From Mycolicibacterium frederiksbergense (lineage in GTDB: Bacteria; Actinomycetota; Actinomycetes; Mycobacteriales; Mycobacteriaceae), in assembly GCF_029893345.1 (NCBI RefSeq), contig NZ_JARXVE010000011.1:62001-126000 (forward strand): a DNA stretch of 64,000 nt. Direction: 5' to 3'. Position 1 is the stretch's first letter. Each line of letters opens with the position of its first letter. Of this stretch, positions 61,776 to 64,000 are shown piece after piece. Under the pieces are notes generated by a model. That model did no database searches and had not been told where the DNA came from. It saw nothing but the letters and a program-made list of their open reading frames with translations. Both the position numbers and the translations under genes were made by a program.

Positions 61776-63247
61776 GCACCTTCCTGGGCACCCCGGGCGT
61801 CGGCAATCTGCGCGGCGATGAACCATTCCCGGCGGCCGCCCGGACCGCGCTGTCCGATTCGCAGCTGCGCCGCAATATCGGCCATGCCACCCAGACGATC
61901 CGGGCGAAACGCCTTGCCGCGGTGGCCGAATGCGATGACTGGGAGGAGTTGCGCGCCGCGGGCAGTGCGCTCAAACAGGAGGTCATGGCGAACCTGCCCG
62001 CCCTGCTCGAACAAATGGAACGCAACGTCATCGCACGCGGCGGTGTGGTGCACTGGGCCCGCGACGGCGACGAGGCCAACCGCATCGTCGCGGACCTGAT
62101 CCGGGCGACCGGATCCGACGAGGTGGTCAAGGTCAAGTCGATGGCCACTCAGGAGATCGGCCTCAACGAGTACCTGGAAGCCCACGGCATCGCCGCGTTC
62201 GAGACCGACCTGGCCGAGCTGATCGTGCAGCTCGGCCACGACAAGCCCAGCCACATCCTGGTGCCGGCGATTCACCGCAACCGCGCCGAGATCCGGGAGA
62301 TCTTCACCCGCGAGATGCCCGAGGCCGGCGAGCTCACCGACGACCCCCGGGTACTGGCGATGGCGGCCCGGGCGCACCTGCGGCGCAAGTTCCTCACCGC
62401 CCGGGTCGCGGTCAGCGGTGCGAATTTCGGTGTGGCCGAGACCGGCACGCTCGCCGTGGTGGAATCCGAGGGCAACGGCCGGATGTGCCTGACCCTGCCG
62501 CAGACCCTGATCACCGTGATGGGCATCGAGAAGATCGTGCCGAGGTTTACCGATCTCGAGGTCTTCATGCAATTGCTGCCGCGCTCCTCGACGGCGGAGC
62601 GGATGAACCCGTACACCTCGATGTGGACCGGCGTGCACCCCGGCGACGGACCTCAGGAATTCCACCTGGTCCTGCTGGACAACGGCCGCACCCGAGTGCT
62701 GGCCGACGAGGTGGGGCGCGCCGCTCTGCACTGCATCCGGTGTAGCGCGTGTCTGAACGTGTGCCCGGTCTACGAACGCACCGGCGGGCACGCCTACGGC
62801 TCGGTGTATCCGGGGCCGATCGGGGCGATCCTGAGCCCGCAGCTCACCGGCACCACCGGTCACGGCGATCCCAACGCCAGCCTGCCCTACGCCTCGTCGC
62901 TGTGCGGGGCGTGTTTCGAAGCCTGCCCGGTCCGCATCGACATCCCGTCGATCCTGGTGCACCTGCGCGCGAAGCAGGTGGACCAAGAAAGGGGAGGAAG
63001 AGGGGGCCTCCCTTCCGGGCAGGACCTGGCGATGAAGGCCGCGGGCTGGGCGATGGCCGGGGCGGGGCGGTTCTCGCTGGCCGAAAAGGCGCTGGGGGCG
63101 GGCCGGCTGATCGCCGGCCGCGATCACCGCATCTCCAACCTGCCATGGCCGGCCTCGAGGTGGACCGCCAGCCGAGACCTACCCGAGCCGCCCGCCGAGA
63201 CGTTCCGGCAATGGTGGAACCGAACCCACGACGGGAGCCGACAGTGA
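61772..63247 (+). CDS. lutB: L-lactate utilisation protein LutB, Fe-S subunit
   Basis: A 491-residue protein with an N-terminal LUD domain (VSGANFGVAETGTLAVVESE) and two 4Fe-4S motifs, CIRCSACLNVCP and CGACFEACP. It is the central iron-sulphur subunit of the lactate dehydrogenase. Around residues 409-420 a Gly-rich insert is encoded by an almost palindromic purine/pyrimidine tract (62990-63020). Overlaps lutA and lutC by four bases each. Confidence 0.92.
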   Translation: MSTFLGTPGVGNLRGDEPFPAAARTALSDSQLRRNIGHATQTIRAKRLAAVAECDDWEELRAAGSALKQEVMANLPALLEQMERNVIARGGVVHWARDGDEANRIVADLIRATGSDEVVKVKSMATQEIGLNEYLEAHGIAAFETDLAELIVQLGHDKPSHILVPAIHRNRAEIREIFTREMPEAGELTDDPRVLAMAARAHLRRKFLTARVAVSGANFGVAETGTLAVVESEGNGRMCLTLPQTLITVMGIEKIVPRFTDLEVFMQLLPRSSTAERMNPYTSMWTGVHPGDGPQEFHLVLLDNGRTRVLADEVGRAALHCIRCSACLNVCPVYERTGGHAYGSVYPGPIGAILSPQLTGTTGHGDPNASLPYASSLCGACFEACPVRIDIPSILVHLRAKQVDQERGGRGGLPSGQDLAMKAAGWAMAGAGRFSLAEKALGAGRLIAGRDHRISNLPWPASRWTASRDLPEPPAETFRQWWNRTHDGSRQ

Positions 63248-63879
63248 GGCCGGCGCCGTCGGGCCAGACGCCCGATCCCGCCAGGGCCGCCGTGCTGGGC
63301 CGAGTCCGTGCGGCGCTGGCCGCCGCACCCCCGGAGCCCGTCGTGGTGCCTCGCGAGTATCACCGCGAGCCGCATACCGGTGCGGGCAACGTCGAGCGGT
63401 TCGCCGAGACGGCCGCCGAATACCGGGCCCGGGTGCATCTCATTGAATCCACCGCGATCGCCTCGACCGTCCTCCGGCTGGTGGGGCCCAACGCCACGGT
63501 GGTCATTCCGGCCGATCTGCCGTCCGACTGGGTGACCGGGCTGACCTGCCTCGCCGACGCGCCTCCGCTGAGCGTCGAACAACTCGACCGGGCCGATGCG
63601 GTGCTGACCGGATGCGCGCTGGGCATCGCCGCGACCGGGACGATCGTGCTCGACGCGAGCGCCGGGCAGGGGCGGCGAGCCCTGACCCTGGTGCCCGACC
63701 ATCACATCTGTGTGGTGCGGGCAACACAGATCGTCGACACCGTGCCCCAGGCCTTCGCCGCGCTGATGCCGTCACGTCCACTGACCTTCATCTCCGGCCC
63801 CAGCGCCACCAGCGACATCGAGCTGCAGCGGGTGGAAGGTGTGCACGGACCCCGCACCCTCGACGTGCTGATCGTGTGA
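63244..63879 (+). CDS. lutC: L-lactate utilisation protein LutC, LUD domain
   Basis: A 211-residue LUD-domain protein, starting with GTG overlapping the lutB stop. The conserved segment GCALGIAATGTIVLDASAGQ is typical of LutC. Third subunit of the lactate oxidising complex. The lutABC order and overlaps indicate one operon. Confidence 0.91.
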   Translation: MRPAPSGQTPDPARAAVLGRVRAALAAAPPEPVVVPREYHREPHTGAGNVERFAETAAEYRARVHLIESTAIASTVLRLVGPNATVVIPADLPSDWVTGLTCLADAPPLSVEQLDRADAVLTGCALGIAATGTIVLDASAGQGRRALTLVPDHHICVVRATQIVDTVPQAFAALMPSRPLTFISGPSATSDIELQRVEGVHGPRTLDVLIV

Positions 63880-64000
63880 TCCCTACCACCGGGTAGCGCC
63901 ACCGGGTTCTTAGCAAAGTATTAACGGCAGCTCCCAGCCGCCTTAGATTGCCCGCTTAGCGTGATGAACAGGTTGATGCGACGTCGCTCAGCCAGAGTTC
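63880..64000. other. Intergenic DNA and possible start of the next gene
   Basis: After lutC a weak 5-bp stem (CTACC/GGTAG at 63883-63896) may be a terminator. An AT-richer stretch (AGCAAAGTATTAACGG) follows. An ATG at 63963 could start a gene reading MNRLMRRRSARV on the plus strand, resembling an arginine-rich signal-peptide start, but only a dozen codons are visible. Confidence 0.3.

Noticed and set aside
62990..63020. Near-palindromic purine/pyrimidine tract inside lutB, considered as an inserted element or attenuator
   Set aside because: It keeps the frame in a linker region that varies among LutB proteins, and no repeat copy or target duplication was seen.
61454..63127. Minus-strand 557-codon frame opposite lutAB
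   Set aside because: Composition is typical of an antisense shadow; lutA and lutB carry clear Fe-S motifs on the plus strand.

Overview
The window is high-GC DNA from a mycobacterium, most likely an environmental or fast-growing species. The evidence is a nearly complete ESX-3 type VII secretion locus and a gene order (mycP3-eccD3-espG3-esxH-esxG-PE5-eccC3-eccB3-eccA3, then a methyltransferase, an MpaB-like oxygenase, a VOC protein, an alpha/beta hydrolase, fadE6, fadD2 and polD2) that matches, from memory, the Rv0269c-Rv0291 region of M. tuberculosis. No rRNA, tRNA or CRISPR array was seen.

Region 1 (1-11.4 kb, minus strand) is ESX-3, read from eccA3 towards mycP3, which is cut by the left edge. 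Two tandem IdeR-like boxes lie upstream of eccA3, as expected for an iron-regulated system. The PPE gene that normally sits between PE5 and esxG is absent. Region 2 (11.4-21.05 kb) is mostly conserved chromosomal backbone: two SAM methyltransferases, a divergent TetR/MpaB-like pair, an APH(3')-like phosphotransferase, a VOC protein, an alpha/beta hydrolase coupled to a D-2-hydroxyacid dehydrogenase, and the fused acyl-CoA dehydrogenase FadE6.

Region 3 (about 21.07-56.9 kb) looks like a catabolic island inserted between fadE6 and fadD2, which are neighbours in M. tuberculosis. It has four modules. (a) 21.1-25.1 kb: an XRE-TetR fusion regulator, an SDR, and an acyl-CoA dehydrogenase coupled to an APH-like kinase, resembling the ACAD11/LvaA-LvaC systems for 4-hydroxy acids. 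(b) 25.1-37.9 kb: a putative amine-utilisation system made of an APC permease, a GntR regulator coupled to a soluble Cache sensor, and an eight-gene operon encoding two diaminopentanoate-dehydrogenase-like enzymes, an acyl-CoA ligase, an aminobutyraldehyde-type dehydrogenase, a GlcD/GlcF-like flavin/Fe-S pair with a small partner, and an Amt-family protein lacking both pore histidines. The two halves share a 28-29 bp promoter motif. (c) 38.06-39.75 kb: a decayed aldehyde dehydrogenase gene interrupted by an IS5-type element that carries a passenger gene and a probably defective transposase. (d) 39.75-56.7 kb: a minus-strand catabolic cluster with an oligopeptide-type ABC importer, a three-component Rieske dioxygenase, D-2-hydroxyacid dehydrogenase, PucR regulator, aldehyde dehydrogenase, IlvD/Edd dehydratase, and UbiX/UbiD (prenyl-FMN) decarboxylase. 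No ring-cleavage dioxygenase is present.

Region 4 (56.9-64 kb) returns to backbone: two tandem secreted small proteins with nearly identical mature parts, a small membrane protein, fadD2, polD2 and a translationally coupled lutABC lactate-utilisation operon.
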